From NCBI GenBank assembly GCA_910584905.1, contig CAJUCQ010000039.1:1-41524 (forward strand): a stretch of 41,524 nucleotides of DNA, read 5' to 3'. A program made the position numbers and the translations under genes. Origin of the DNA: an uncultured Muribaculaceae bacterium. Its GTDB lineage: Bacteria; Bacteroidota; Bacteroidia; Bacteroidales; Muribaculaceae. Under the pieces are notes generated by a model. The model was not told the DNA's origin, did no database searches, and worked only from the letters and a program-made list of their open reading frames with translations. Shown one piece after another: positions 1 to 8,524 of the stretch (the stretch's first letter is position 1; each line of letters starts with the position of its first letter).

Positions 1-227
1 TGTTAAGACGTTTATAATAGTAGATTCAGTAGCCATGGTCGGTAAGTGTTGGTTCTAATTTATAACACATAACCGGCCATGGCCGGTTTTGATAACATTG
101 CCATAAGTTAATAGCATTGAATCACGTCCCTACTGCGCTTGATGGTGGATACACATAAACAATTGACTATAAACGCAATACAGGTAAAGAGGCTGTGTTT
201 CCGAAAGTAGTCGCACAAAAACAAAAC
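1..227. other. left-edge non-coding stretch
   Basis: No gene is supported between the window edge and the end of the first gene at 307. All six frames are broken by stops here and the DNA is A/T-rich like the other intergenic gaps. It holds a perfect palindrome at 71-88 and runs up to the terminator at 222-260. The left part may be the 3' region of a gene that lies outside the window. Confidence 0.5.
71..92 (+). terminator. perfect 18-bp palindrome with T-run
   Basis: AACCGGCCATGGCCGGTT (71-88) is a perfect palindrome followed directly by TT, giving TTTT at 87-90. It would fold as a strong stem with a CATG loop. The T-run suggests an intrinsic terminator for a plus-strand transcript entering from the left. 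A dyad operator is the alternative. Confidence 0.4.
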
Positions 228-260
228 GCACTGAAAACCAATACTTACGGTTTTCAGTGC
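222..260 (-). terminator. intrinsic terminator of the AAA+ gene
   Basis: GCACTGAAAACC (228-239) and GGTTTTCAGTGC (249-260) form a perfect 12-bp stem with a 9-nt loop. Read on the minus strand the stem is followed by GTTTTGTTTTTG, a T-rich tail. It lies 47 nt past the stop codon of the minus-strand AAA+ gene, which is where its terminator should be. Confidence 0.8.
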
Positions 261-306
261 ATTGCAAAACAAGTAGTGAGCCTGAAGGTGCTCCGGCGCG
301 GTGGAG

Positions 307-2220
307 TCATGCTCTGAAGCCTACTCCGGGGCGACGCGGGCCGTTCGGACCGGCTGTGCGGGCGGGAATATCGGCCGGGAGAATCATGGTCAGCGCCTGA
401 GCGTCGGGAGCGGCCATAGCGGCGACGCGCTCGGCCATAGCGGGCAGAATTTCCGTCTCCACGAGGTTGAGGACATGACGTGCGTTTCCGAAAGTTTCGT
501 CTTTCGCCTCAACGTCGGCGCACAGGCGTCCGTACAGCTTTTCACGCGCCTCGGCGGTGAAGGTGTAGGCGTTGTCGGCGCAATAGTTTTCGGCAATCTG
601 CAAGAGTTCATCGGCAGTGTAGTCCTCGAAGCGGTAGCGGTTGCTGTCGGGGAAACGCGAGGCGAGTCCGGGGTTCATCTCGAACATTTTAAGGATGCGG
701 TCCTCATATCCGCCGAGAATAAGCATCCAGTTGCGTCGCCGCGGGTCGGCGAGAGCGGTGAGAAGAGCGTCGACCGCGTCGCGTCCGGGGTCCTTGGGGT
801 CGCTTTCGCGGTAGAGGTTGTAAGCCTCGTCGATGAAAAGGACGCCGCCTTCGGCTTCTTCGAGAGCCTTGAGCATAGCGGCCGATTCGTCGCCGTAGTG
901 ACGGCCTACGATCTGCGAACGCTCGCGGACGACTACATGGCCTTTCGAGAGCACTCCGGCCTCCTTCATAAGGCGTCCCATAAGCTCGGCAATCGACGTC
1001 TTGCCCGTGCCGGGGGCGCCGAGAAAAAGCGCGTGAAGGGGCGGCATCTTTGAGGATATGCCCTTGTCGGCGCGCTTGCGCTGGAAGGCCATGAGCGACA
1101 TATAGCGGCGCACTTTGGCTTTTACGTTGCCAAGGCCTACCATCTTGTCAAGCTCTGCCATCGAATCCGAGTCTTCGGCGGAGGGCGAGGACGCGTCTGC
1201 GCGACGGGAGTGAGCACGCTCAAGGATTGCAAGGCCTTTGGCGGTCTTGTAGTCGATGAGAGGCTTAAGTTCGTCAGGGAGGAAATCGCCGGGTTCCTCG
1301 CGGGCATCAGATGGCAGTTTCTCTGTGACGAAGGCCGCAAGAGCACTGGTCAACAACCAATTCAGAGACACGTAGACCGGGCCGCATGGAGCGTCGGGGC
1401 GCGGGTCTGCAGCCTTGAAGCGTATTCTCGCGCAGTCGGCGTCAGTAGGAGTAATGTCCTCCGAGCAGGCCACGACTTCCTCGAAGCGGCCGTCGGCATA
1501 GGCAAAGAGCATTGTGCACTCAGGCATAAAGTCGTCGTAAAGCCAGTCGACATCGACGTCGAACACGGCATAACGCGGGCGGTAGGGGCATGTGTCACAC
1601 TGCTCTTCGCAGGCTTCTTCGTCGTCAAAATCGCACACGTCGTCAAAATCATAGTACGTGCATTCGGAGATTGCAGCGCTCTCCTTGACGGTGCTGCCTC
1701 TAAACGACCTCAGAAGGGCGCCGGGCGATTCGCGGCGCATCATTCCGGCGCGCAGTGTCCTGAAAAAGGCATTGTCGTCGTATCCCTTGTCGACGATGTA
1801 GAAGTGGCCGACGGTGCATTTTTCGCCGCAGACGACCCTGACGAAGTATCTTTTTCCACTTTTGAGAGCGCCGGCCGGCAGACTGATGAAGGTCTTGATG
1901 TGAAAGTCGAATTCGGCATAGGGGGCTGTCAGCTCGATTTTTTTCTCGGCGATGTTATTGAATTCGACGCCGTCGAAGGTGCAAATAAACACGGTGCAGC
2001 CCAGGCGCGACGCGCCGATATTCTTGCCCGGGAGAAAGAGCCGTCCGTCGGAAACATATAACTTGAAGTCGACGGCAACGGCATTGTAAGAATCGGAGTA
2101 GACGAACGTGCGGGTATGGTGGTTGATTTCCGCCTCGCAAGCCGGTGTTTCGGCAACAATGTACATGGGAGCGCCCTTGACGCTGTCGATGGATACGTAA
2201 TGTTTGTGTTTGGCAGCCAT
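307..2220 (-). CDS. CbbX/SpoVK-type AAA+ ATPase with unknown N-terminal region
   Basis: This 637-residue protein has an AAA+ ATPase module in its C-terminal half. Visible motifs are Walker A GAPGTGKT (401-408), Walker B VLFIDEA (460-466), a sensor-1 segment near 500-507 and NPGLASRF (516-523) with the arginine finger. NPGLASRF and the linker before the P-loop (DKMVGLGNVKAKV) are typical of the CbbX/SpoVK/EccA group, whose members form hexamers that remodel other proteins. The first 350 residues do not match a family I recognise. They look beta-rich and then acidic, with a Cys cluster C204-x3-C208-x2-C211 that could bind a metal. There is no signal peptide or membrane segment, so it is probably cytosolic. 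It stands alone: the next minus-strand unit upstream ends in its own terminator. The substrate cannot be inferred from context. Confidence 0.85.
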   Translation of the reverse strand: MAAKHKHYVSIDSVKGAPMYIVAETPACEAEINHHTRTFVYSDSYNAVAVDFKLYVSDGRLFLPGKNIGASRLGCTVFICTFDGVEFNNIAEKKIELTAPYAEFDFHIKTFISLPAGALKSGKRYFVRVVCGEKCTVGHFYIVDKGYDDNAFFRTLRAGMMRRESPGALLRSFRGSTVKESAAISECTYYDFDDVCDFDDEEACEEQCDTCPYRPRYAVFDVDVDWLYDDFMPECTMLFAYADGRFEEVVACSEDITPTDADCARIRFKAADPRPDAPCGPVYVSLNWLLTSALAAFVTEKLPSDAREEPGDFLPDELKPLIDYKTAKGLAILERAHSRRADASSPSAEDSDSMAELDKMVGLGNVKAKVRRYMSLMAFQRKRADKGISSKMPPLHALFLGAPGTGKTSIAELMGRLMKEAGVLSKGHVVVRERSQIVGRHYGDESAAMLKALEEAEGGVLFIDEAYNLYRESDPKDPGRDAVDALLTALADPRRRNWMLILGGYEDRILKMFEMNPGLASRFPDSNRYRFEDYTADELLQIAENYCADNAYTFTAEAREKLYGRLCADVEAKDETFGNARHVLNLVETEILPAMAERVAAMAAPDAQALTMILPADIPARTAGPNGPRRPGVGFRA

Positions 2221-2721
2221 AAGCAGATCAGGTTTAAAGTGATGAAATAGCAGAATTTGAAACGATTGGAGTGGGTGTGTATTTCTTTCGTATTCGATTT
2301 CAACTCAGATGAAAAGGAAAAGAGAAGTCCAGGGGCCGGGGCGGGGAATGACCGACAGGGGTCCGAAATGTCAAAGATCGCTTTTGGTTGGGCGCACTCA
2401 GGCGCGGGGGGACGGGACGCACGAGGGCGGACGCGCGCAGACCGGGCACAGGGCGCCCGGACGACGGCATAAGCCGACTTCACACGCCGACAAACGGCGG
2501 CAGAAGCTTCACTGCATGCCCGAAGGTGGCGGAGTCGCACCGCTCAGGCCGCAGTCGTTACTGACAAGTAAAGTGTAGGGTGTGGGGGAATCGTTAAGCC
2601 AATACCTTCAGCCCTCCCTTACCTGCAGATGAGTGGATGTTCTGAATTTTCTTTGCCAATTGTAAGAGATTAAAAGGGGTGAATGAATTGAGTTATCAGC
2701 GCGAGGCTTGTGTTTCAGTAT
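2221..2721. other. gene-poor, GC-rich gap, possible structured RNA
   Basis: About 500 nt without a convincing gene. Short open frames exist (for example 2257-2472 and 2309-2578 on the plus strand), but their products are rich in Arg, Gly and Pro, lack recognisable domains and have no promoter. The part from about 2330 to 2560 is as GC-rich as coding DNA, unlike the other gaps in this window. It contains several short inverted repeats, such as CGGC-ATAA-GCCG near 2467-2478 and GCCG-ACAAA-CGGC near 2487-2499. I could not match it to RNase P, tmRNA, SRP RNA, 6S RNA or a known riboswitch by eye. It may include the leader of the AAA+ gene. Confidence 0.35.
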
Positions 2722-2778
2722 TAAAAAAGCATCTTCCGACAACGCCATTTTAAAAATGGGCCTTCTTCGGAAGATGCT
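2722..2778 (-). terminator. intrinsic terminator of the phoH-purC-menG unit
   Basis: AGCATCTTCCGA (2728-2739) pairs perfectly with TCGGAAGATGCT (2767-2778). The interior has a second partial pairing around ATTTTAAAAAT. On the minus strand the stem is followed by TTTTTTAATA. It lies 56 nt past the last gene of the minus-strand unit. Confidence 0.85.
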
Positions 2779-2833
2779 ACAAAATTAGCATCGACTTCTC
2801 GGTTGACAAAATATTTTTAGTTAAAAATTGTTG

Positions 2834-3304
2834 TCATTGGATAAAAACAGTATCAACTGCAATTTTAACGTCGTACGGCGTGGCCTGCTGTGCGCGGGAA
2901 GGGACCGTGGAGCGCACGAAGTAGAAACTTTGCTGAGAGTCCCACGAGGGGATGCTCAGATTTCGCGTCTCACCTTCAGGGATGTCGCAGGGGACGCTGA
3001 CGTTGCGGCTGTGTAGCATACGCCCCGAGGCGTCGAGGTATGTGATTGTGACGGCTACACGGCTTATGCGTCCTCCGCCGTCGAGATTGGATGCAAAAAA
3101 GGTCTCGCGTCGCGAGCGGAGCGGCTTGTCGTAGCCTGAGATGCGGAATACCTCGGCCGATGGAGCGACTATCGGGCGCATAGCCGGGGCGGAAGTTTCG
3201 GCGGCAACGGCCGTGTCAGCGGCGCGGAGATTGCGGCGCGTGGTGCGCTGGCTTGCGGCCGAGAAGGCCACAAGGGCGGCGATAACGAGAGGGAGAGCTT
3301 TCAT
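2834..3304 (-). CDS. small exported protein of unknown function
   Basis: 156 residues beginning MKALPLVIAALVAFSAAS, a standard Sec signal peptide, so the mature protein is exported. The remainder includes a beta-rich segment (ITYLDASGRMLHS, then a PEGETR turn) that resembles FxLYD-like folds found in cell-envelope proteins. I do not recognise a named family. It is the last gene of the minus-strand unit, 10 nt after the gene at 3315-3875, and is followed by the terminator at 2722-2778. A role in the envelope is inferred from the signal peptide and from the outer-membrane protein two genes upstream. Confidence 0.75.
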   Translation of the reverse strand: MKALPLVIAALVAFSAASQRTTRRNLRAADTAVAAETSAPAMRPIVAPSAEVFRISGYDKPLRSRRETFFASNLDGGGRISRVAVTITYLDASGRMLHSRNVSVPCDIPEGETRNLSIPSWDSQQSFYFVRSTVPSRAQQATPYDVKIAVDTVFIQ

Positions 3305-3314
3305 ATTGAGCTTT

Positions 3315-3875
3315 TTAGAGATTGACAGGATTAGCGCCCGGAATAGGCGGATACAGGCGCACGGCGCCGTCGAGGTCGTCGGGGCGCGTGTTTTCCTCGT
3401 GGATGGAGATTCGGAAAAAATACGGGAGCCATCGACGGAGGCTTATCCGATGGCGTCGGCGGTAAGGCCTGATGATGAGGCGCGCTCCGTCGGAGGCCAG
3501 TTCCATCGTGGCCGTATGCGTCGACAGGGCCGGTGCGAACGAAGATTTGGAGGGGTCGGCAGCCATGCGGCAGTCGTAGACTCCCGGGCGCGCCGCGGCC
3601 CTGACCTCGCCGCAAAGAGTGTTTTCGGCCACGCGCCAGTCGGGCGATTCGAGGATGCGCATCTCGAACACCCCGGGGCGTCCCGGGGCGGCGATGATGC
3701 TGAATACAGCCCCGCCGCCTGCCGGGCTCATGCTCCACAAGCCTTCGACAGGGTCGAGCCTCAGGGAGTCGAGCCTCGCCGCGGCCGCTTCGAACGGGCT
3801 GAGTCCGCGCGCGGCCTGCGGGATGCACAGGGCGATTACCGTGGCGGCAAGCAGGGCGCGGACCGGAGAGTTCAT
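3315..3875 (-). CDS. exported protein of unknown function
   Basis: 186 residues with an N-terminal signal peptide (hydrophobic residues 6-22, cleavage plausible after AARG). The mature part has no motif I recognise. The region LDPVEGLWSMSPAGGGAVFSI suggests a small beta-barrel or lipocalin-like ligand domain, because the pattern 'ld.ieGiW' is common in such exported proteins; this is tentative. The C-terminal third carries an Arg-rich segment near 'RPYRRRHRISLRRW'. The start overlaps the stop of the DUF3078 gene by ATGA, which implies coupled translation and a shared job. Confidence 0.72.
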   Translation of the reverse strand: MNSPVRALLAATVIALCIPQAARGLSPFEAAAARLDSLRLDPVEGLWSMSPAGGGAVFSIIAAPGRPGVFEMRILESPDWRVAENTLCGEVRAAARPGVYDCRMAADPSKSSFAPALSTHTATMELASDGARLIIRPYRRRHRISLRRWLPYFFRISIHEENTRPDDLDGAVRLYPPIPGANPVNL

Positions 3876-5257
3876 AGTGTAGAGAATTTATAGGAGAAGC
3901 CTATCGAAAGGATTTCTTTCAGCTGAAGTTTCTTCCACTTTGTGTCGGCCACGGTCGGAGTCTTGGAGTCGTAGCGGGCGTGGGCGAAAATCTGAGTCGT
4001 GAGGAAACGGTTGATTTCAAATACGATGGTATTCTCCCAATCGGCTTGAAAGAGGTCGTAGTCGGTGAAGAGCCATACCCGCGAAGCGAGAGAGATGTTT
4101 GATGTAATCTTCCACGAAAGTTTGATTTCGGCGCTCGAACCGAACTTGCTCACCGATTTGCGGCCCTCGCGGATGTCGTAGACAGTCTCGTCCATTTCTT
4201 CGTTTATGCACGTGCGGAGGTTGTACGACACGGGGGCTATCGACGCGTCGAATGTAAACTTCTTTTTCGGCGACGCATAGTTGTAGGTCATACCGATACC
4301 GGCCGTCAGCTCACCGGGCGAAAGGAGCGAGGAGCGCATCTGGCGACTGTTGGAGTCGTAGGAGTTCAGCAACTGGGTTTTGAACTGTGCCGTGAACGAG
4401 TAGTACCAGCGCTTGGCAGCCTTTACACCGAATGTGGTGTTAATCTGCAGGAGGTCGTCGGAGATGTTGTAAGCGTGTATCGAGTCGTCAGGGGCGGAGT
4501 TCATGCCGAGCTTGTACTGCGCAGTCGTCTCGAAAAGGAGATTGGGATGGAATTCCTGATTGAGCTTAACGTTGTAGTATATGTTGCCGAGGACGTTAAG
4601 GTTGTTGTTGCCGCCCTGATACCAGTTCGGGGAGACGTAAGCCTGCGAGAACTGGAGGCCTACGTTGAACTTCCGAAGCCAGTGGCGACGTTTTGCGGGT
4701 CCGGGGTCGATGGTCGTTACGGCCTCGGCCACGGTTGGCATCTCCTGCATCTCGATAGAGAAGTTGGAGGGGTCGATTACGGGTGTGAACTGCGTCGGGG
4801 CCTCGGGCAGGAGGGCGAGGTTATAGGGCACGAGCTCGGGGTTTGAGAAGAAGAAATTGCGGCGTATGGCGCGCATGCGGCGGCTTATGCGTTCCTCGTC
4901 CTCGAAACGCGCCATCGACGGGTTGTCAGAGCGCAGAGGTTCGGCCAAGGGGTCGGAGAGGTCTTCGAAGGTGAAGTGGTCATAGACAGCCGGGAGGAAG
5001 AAATAAGCCGGAAAGGGCTTGTCGGCACCTTCGAGCGAGTATTGCGGCAGAATCGAGTCGGTGGCGAAGCCGAGTGTCTCGCGCAGGGCCATTATCTGCG
5101 GGGCGATTGCCGAATCCGGGGCAGGGAGAGTGACGACTGTCTCGGCCTTGGGTTTGAACACACGGGCCGAACCGAAATATGCGGCTTGGGCATAAATATC
5201 CCGGGCCGCGAGGGTAAAGATGAGTAGAAAAAGCAGCGATAGAATGTTTTTCTGCAT
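3872..5257 (-). CDS. DUF3078 family outer-membrane protein
   Basis: 461 residues starting at MQKNILSLLFLLIFTLAARDIYAQ, a clear signal peptide. A longer frame to 5335 exists but would run back into menG and hide the signal peptide, so the ATG 5 nt after the menG stop is chosen. The C-terminal part (about 200-461) has the DUF3078 pattern: alternating aromatic and polar beta strands, including a NWYQGGNNNLNVLGN segment, and a final strand ending in ...SYKFSTL. This predicts an outer-membrane beta-barrel. DUF3078 proteins are common in Bacteroidota, but their function is not established. The gene sits between menG and two small exported proteins with 5-nt and overlapping junctions. Confidence 0.85.
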   Translation of the reverse strand: MQKNILSLLFLLIFTLAARDIYAQAAYFGSARVFKPKAETVVTLPAPDSAIAPQIMALRETLGFATDSILPQYSLEGADKPFPAYFFLPAVYDHFTFEDLSDPLAEPLRSDNPSMARFEDEERISRRMRAIRRNFFFSNPELVPYNLALLPEAPTQFTPVIDPSNFSIEMQEMPTVAEAVTTIDPGPAKRRHWLRKFNVGLQFSQAYVSPNWYQGGNNNLNVLGNIYYNVKLNQEFHPNLLFETTAQYKLGMNSAPDDSIHAYNISDDLLQINTTFGVKAAKRWYYSFTAQFKTQLLNSYDSNSRQMRSSLLSPGELTAGIGMTYNYASPKKKFTFDASIAPVSYNLRTCINEEMDETVYDIREGRKSVSKFGSSAEIKLSWKITSNISLASRVWLFTDYDLFQADWENTIVFEINRFLTTQIFAHARYDSKTPTVADTKWKKLQLKEILSIGFSYKFSTL

Positions 5258-5262
5258 GGGGT

Positions 5263-6015
5263 CTAAAACGTTATATCCGGCTTTTTGCCGATGTAAAGAG
5301 TACATGAGCCGAAGGTCATCGCGCGCGCCGAGCAAGCGGTGAATCCGGCTTGTTCCATCAGGGCGGTCATTGCGTTGCCCTGAGCCACGGCGGCGATGCT
5401 TTCGGGGAGATAGGAGTAGGCTCTCGAATCTTTTGAGACAAGCCTTCCGACAAGGGGTATGAGCGTGCGCGTATAAAGGCGGTAGAGCGCGCCTGCGACG
5501 AACCCCCGGGGAGTGGAGAGTTCAAGCACCACAAGGATGCCGCCGGGGCGCAATGCGCGGAACATGCTGCGGTATCCGCCGGGGATGTCGGCGAAGTTGC
5601 GTATTCCGTAGGCAATTGTCACGACGTCTGCGCTGCCGTCGACGACCGGAAGGGCAAGGCCGTCGCCCTTTTCGAAGCTTATCCTTCCGTCGAGGCCTGC
5701 GTCGGCGGCTTTTCGCCTTCCGACGGCAAGCATCCCTTCGGAAAGGTCTATCCCGGTGATGCGCGCCTGCGGGAGGGCGCGGGCCATAGCGATGGCAAGG
5801 TCGCCAGTACCGGTGGCCACGTCGACGATATGGCGCGGCGCCGGCACCGTGCGTCCGATAAAACGCACGGCGCGTCGGCGCCACAGCCGGTCGATTCCGA
5901 GGGTCATCGCGCGGTTCATGAAGTCGTAGGCCGGGGCGATGGAATCAAACATCTCCTCGACCTGCTCGCCTTTTCCGCGCGCGTCGCCGTAAGGGGTTAT
6001 TTTCTCAACCTCCAT
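5263..6015 (-). CDS. menG: demethylmenaquinone C-methyltransferase MenG/UbiE
   Basis: 250 residues. This enzyme transfers a methyl group from S-adenosylmethionine to demethylmenaquinone in the last step of menaquinone synthesis, at the inner face of the cytoplasmic membrane. The class I methyltransferase motif I VDVATGTGDLA lies near 64-74, and the family signatures AYDFMNRAMTLGID and AYGIRNFAD are present. Length is normal for the family. The ATG used here overlaps the purC stop as TGATG; a GTG three codons upstream (6024) is possible but would overlap purC more. Menaquinone is the respiratory quinone of Bacteroidales. The gene is cotranscribed with purC and phoH. Confidence 0.95.
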   Translation of the reverse strand: MEVEKITPYGDARGKGEQVEEMFDSIAPAYDFMNRAMTLGIDRLWRRRAVRFIGRTVPAPRHIVDVATGTGDLAIAMARALPQARITGIDLSEGMLAVGRRKAADAGLDGRISFEKGDGLALPVVDGSADVVTIAYGIRNFADIPGGYRSMFRALRPGGILVVLELSTPRGFVAGALYRLYTRTLIPLVGRLVSKDSRAYSYLPESIAAVAQGNAMTALMEQAGFTACSARAMTFGSCTLYIGKKPDITF

Positions 6016-6962
6016 CAAAGGCACAGGGTGTTGAGGCAGTCGATGACGTTTGTCTCGATCCGCTGCACGAGATTATCTTCCGGCGCGGGGACAAACTTGC
6101 AGCCGGTCACCTGCTCGTACAGTTCGATGTAGCGCTTGGAGATGCTTTCGCACACTTCGGGCGTCATTTCGGGGACAGTCTCGCCGGGGCGGCCCATGAA
6201 GCCGTTCTCGATAAGCCACTGACGCACGAACTCCTTGGAGAGCTGGCGCTGGGGCTCGCCTTTTTCGAAGCGCTCCTGATAGCCGTCGGCGTAGAAATAG
6301 CGCGAGGAGTCGGGGGTGTGGATTTCGTCGATAAGGATTACCTTGCCGTCGTATTTTCCGAACTCGTATTTCGTGTCGACGAGGATAAGGCCCTTTTCAG
6401 CGGCCATGCGCTGCCCTATTTCGAAGAGACGGCGGGTATATTGCTCCATGACAACGTAATCCTCTTCGCTGACAATGCCTCGTGCAATGATTTCTTCGCG
6501 CGAGATGTTCTCGTCGTGGCCTGCGTCGGCTTTTGTTGTGGGGGTGATTATCGGCTCGGAGAAGCGCTCGTTTTCCTTCATGCCGTCGGGGAGACGGACG
6601 CCGCAGATTTCGCGGACTCCGGCGGCATAGTCGCGCCATGCGCTGCCGGTGAGATAGCCGCGGATAATCATTTCCACACGGAAGCCTTCGGCGCGGACAC
6701 CGGCCGTGACCATCGGGTCGGGGACGGCAAGTTTCCAATTGGGGACGGCGTCGGCGGTGGCGTCAAGGAAATAGGCCGCTATCTGATTGAGCACCTGCCC
6801 CTTGAAGGGAATACCCTTGGGGAGAATCACGTCGAAGGCCGAGATGCGGTCGGAAGCCACCATGACAAGGAGGGAGTCGTTGATGGTGTAGACGTCGCGG
6901 ACCTTGCCGTGGTAAACGGCTGTCTGCCCGGGAAAATGAAAATCTGTTTCTGTAAGTGTCAT
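6015..6962 (-). CDS. purC: SAICAR synthetase (purine synthesis)
   Basis: 315 residues. It joins aspartate to CAIR using ATP to make SAICAR, a step in de novo purine synthesis in the cytosol. Signatures include GKVRDVY near the N terminus, SDRISAFDVILP, and the long conserved block from LPDGMKENERFSEPIITPTT to the aspartate-binding region. The frame stays open upstream to 7112, but that part is Pro/Arg/Thr-rich and overlaps phoH. The ATG before TLTETDFHF gives the usual length for Bacteroidales PurC. It lies 70 nt after phoH and overlaps menG. Confidence 0.95.
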   Translation of the reverse strand: MTLTETDFHFPGQTAVYHGKVRDVYTINDSLLVMVASDRISAFDVILPKGIPFKGQVLNQIAAYFLDATADAVPNWKLAVPDPMVTAGVRAEGFRVEMIIRGYLTGSAWRDYAAGVREICGVRLPDGMKENERFSEPIITPTTKADAGHDENISREEIIARGIVSEEDYVVMEQYTRRLFEIGQRMAAEKGLILVDTKYEFGKYDGKVILIDEIHTPDSSRYFYADGYQERFEKGEPQRQLSKEFVRQWLIENGFMGRPGETVPEMTPEVCESISKRYIELYEQVTGCKFVPAPEDNLVQRIETNVIDCLNTLCL

Positions 6963-7032
6963 GATTTGTAAGTGTTGGTTTATTGCGAACATTCGTGATG
7001 TGTGCGTGTGAGAGGGGGGATATCGGACGGCC

Positions 7033-8016
7033 TCAGGCTTGGCCGGGGGCCGTGGAGTCCGGGGCGGCGTCGGGGGCGTCGGCCTTCTCGAATCTCTCGT
7101 AGGCCTCGACAATGCGCTGCACGAGGTGGTGGCGGACGATGTCCTGTTTGGTGAACTCGATGCGCCCTACGCCTTTTACGTCGCGGAGCACGCGCAGGGC
7201 CTGCACGAGTCCGCTCTGCGTCGAGCGCGGGAGGTCGATCTGGCTCGTGTCGCCGGTGACAATCATCTTGGCGTTCTGCCCCAGTCGCGTCAGGAACATC
7301 TTGAGCTGATGCGTGGTGGTGTTCTGGGCCTCGTCGAGGACGATGACGGCGTCATTAAGCGTGCGTCCGCGCATAAATGCGAGAGGTGCGATCTGAATCA
7401 CCTTTGTCTCCATGTACTCCTTGAGTTTCAGGGCCGGAATCATGTCTTCGAGGGCGTCGTAAAGAGGCTGGAGATAGGGGTCGATTTTATCTTTCATGTC
7501 GCCGGGAAGGAATCCGAGCTTCTCGCCGGCCTCGACAGCCGGACGCGAGAGGATTATTTTGCGGACCTCGCGGTTTTTAAGGGCGCGCACGGCAAGGGCG
7601 ATGGCTATATATGTTTTGCCTGTGCCGGCGGGGCCGAGGGCGAACGTGAGGGCATTGTCGCCGAAGGCTTCGACGAGAGCCTCCTGGTTGGCGTTACGGG
7701 CCTGTATGGGCTTGCCGTTGATGCCGTAGATAATCACGCCGTCGCGCTTCAGCTCCTGCGGGGCGTCGCCTTTGATGACGGATATGATGGCGTCTTCGGT
7801 GAGGGTGTTGTAGCGCTCGGCGTAAGCCACGAGTTCTTTCATCTTCTTTTCGAAGTCGGCCGTTTCGGAGTCCTCGCCTATGACGCGGATTACCGATCCG
7901 CGCGCCGAAACACGCAGTTTGGGGAAGAGGTTCTTCACCAGCTGGAGATTGGCGTTGTTGACGCCGTAAAAGGTAAGCGGGTCGACTGTGTCGATTATAA
8001 CTATCCGTTCTATCAT
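7033..8016 (-). CDS. phoH: PhoH-like P-loop ATPase
   Basis: 327 residues of the PhoH family, cytosolic ATPases related to the helicase core of superfamily I and thought to act in RNA metabolism. Walker A GPAGTGKT is at 128-135 and Walker B VIVLDEAQ at 224-231. Further family motifs are SRPAVEAGEKLGFLPGD and TGDTSQIDLPRS. The N-terminal region (1-100) is the small KH-like domain found in many PhoH proteins. The C-terminal tail is Ala/Pro/Asp-rich and likely disordered. It begins 24 nt after the small exported-protein gene and precedes purC, so it is probably on the same transcript. Confidence 0.92.
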   Translation of the reverse strand: MIERIVIIDTVDPLTFYGVNNANLQLVKNLFPKLRVSARGSVIRVIGEDSETADFEKKMKELVAYAERYNTLTEDAIISVIKGDAPQELKRDGVIIYGINGKPIQARNANQEALVEAFGDNALTFALGPAGTGKTYIAIALAVRALKNREVRKIILSRPAVEAGEKLGFLPGDMKDKIDPYLQPLYDALEDMIPALKLKEYMETKVIQIAPLAFMRGRTLNDAVIVLDEAQNTTTHQLKMFLTRLGQNAKMIVTGDTSQIDLPRSTQSGLVQALRVLRDVKGVGRIEFTKQDIVRHHLVQRIVEAYERFEKADAPDAAPDSTAPGQA

Positions 8017-8040
8017 CGAGCAGGAGCGTGGAGGCGTATG

Positions 8041-8487
8041 TTATTTCATTTTCAGACTTTTGAGCAGGGCCGATGCCTGCGCCGCGGCTTTGTCGCGGAA
8101 AATCACCACGGCATAGCGCGAAGCTTTCTTGTCGCCGGCGATGGCAAGGACGGTCAACCCGTCGGCCGAAGCCACCATGTGGACGGGCGCCCCGTCGGCG
8201 GCGGTCATCGTCGAGTGGACGCCGTCTTTCATCAGGGCGTTCGCAAGAACAGTCGCTATGGCCGACGGCGTCACGTCGCCCGCGGCTTCCTGAGCGCCAA
8301 ATGAGATAGCGCCCGAGGCGTCGGCCGGGGCATAGACCTCCATGCCGAGGCGGTCGGAAAGAGCTTTGTTGAAGGAATAGCCTTCGGGGCCTTCCATCGA
8401 GGCTACTGACGAGCTGAGGCGGTTGGCGGCAAAGACACCGGAGGCGCTGACTGCGATGGCGGCGAAGATAGCGAATATTTTTTTCAT
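8041..8487 (-). CDS. small exported protein, first gene of the phoH unit
   Basis: 148 residues beginning MKKIFAIFAAIAVSASGVFA, a textbook signal peptide. The mature part of about 128 residues has no motif I recognise. It has alternating Ala/Ser-rich and hydrophobic segments that suggest a small alpha/beta periplasmic domain. It contains no Cys and no membrane segment after the signal. It is the first gene after the promoter at 8525-8556 and is followed by phoH after 24 nt. Function unknown. Confidence 0.75.
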   Translation of the reverse strand: MKKIFAIFAAIAVSASGVFAANRLSSSVASMEGPEGYSFNKALSDRLGMEVYAPADASGAISFGAQEAAGDVTPSAIATVLANALMKDGVHSTMTAADGAPVHMVASADGLTVLAIAGDKKASRYAVVIFRDKAAAQASALLKSLKMK

Positions 8488-8524
8488 GCTGGCTGATGTT
8501 GAAGCGTGTGGGGGAATCCGGTGA

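Noticed and set aside
2257..2578. Two short plus-strand open frames in the gap
   Set aside because: Their products are rich in Arg, Gly and Pro, with no domain, no promoter and no credible start context.
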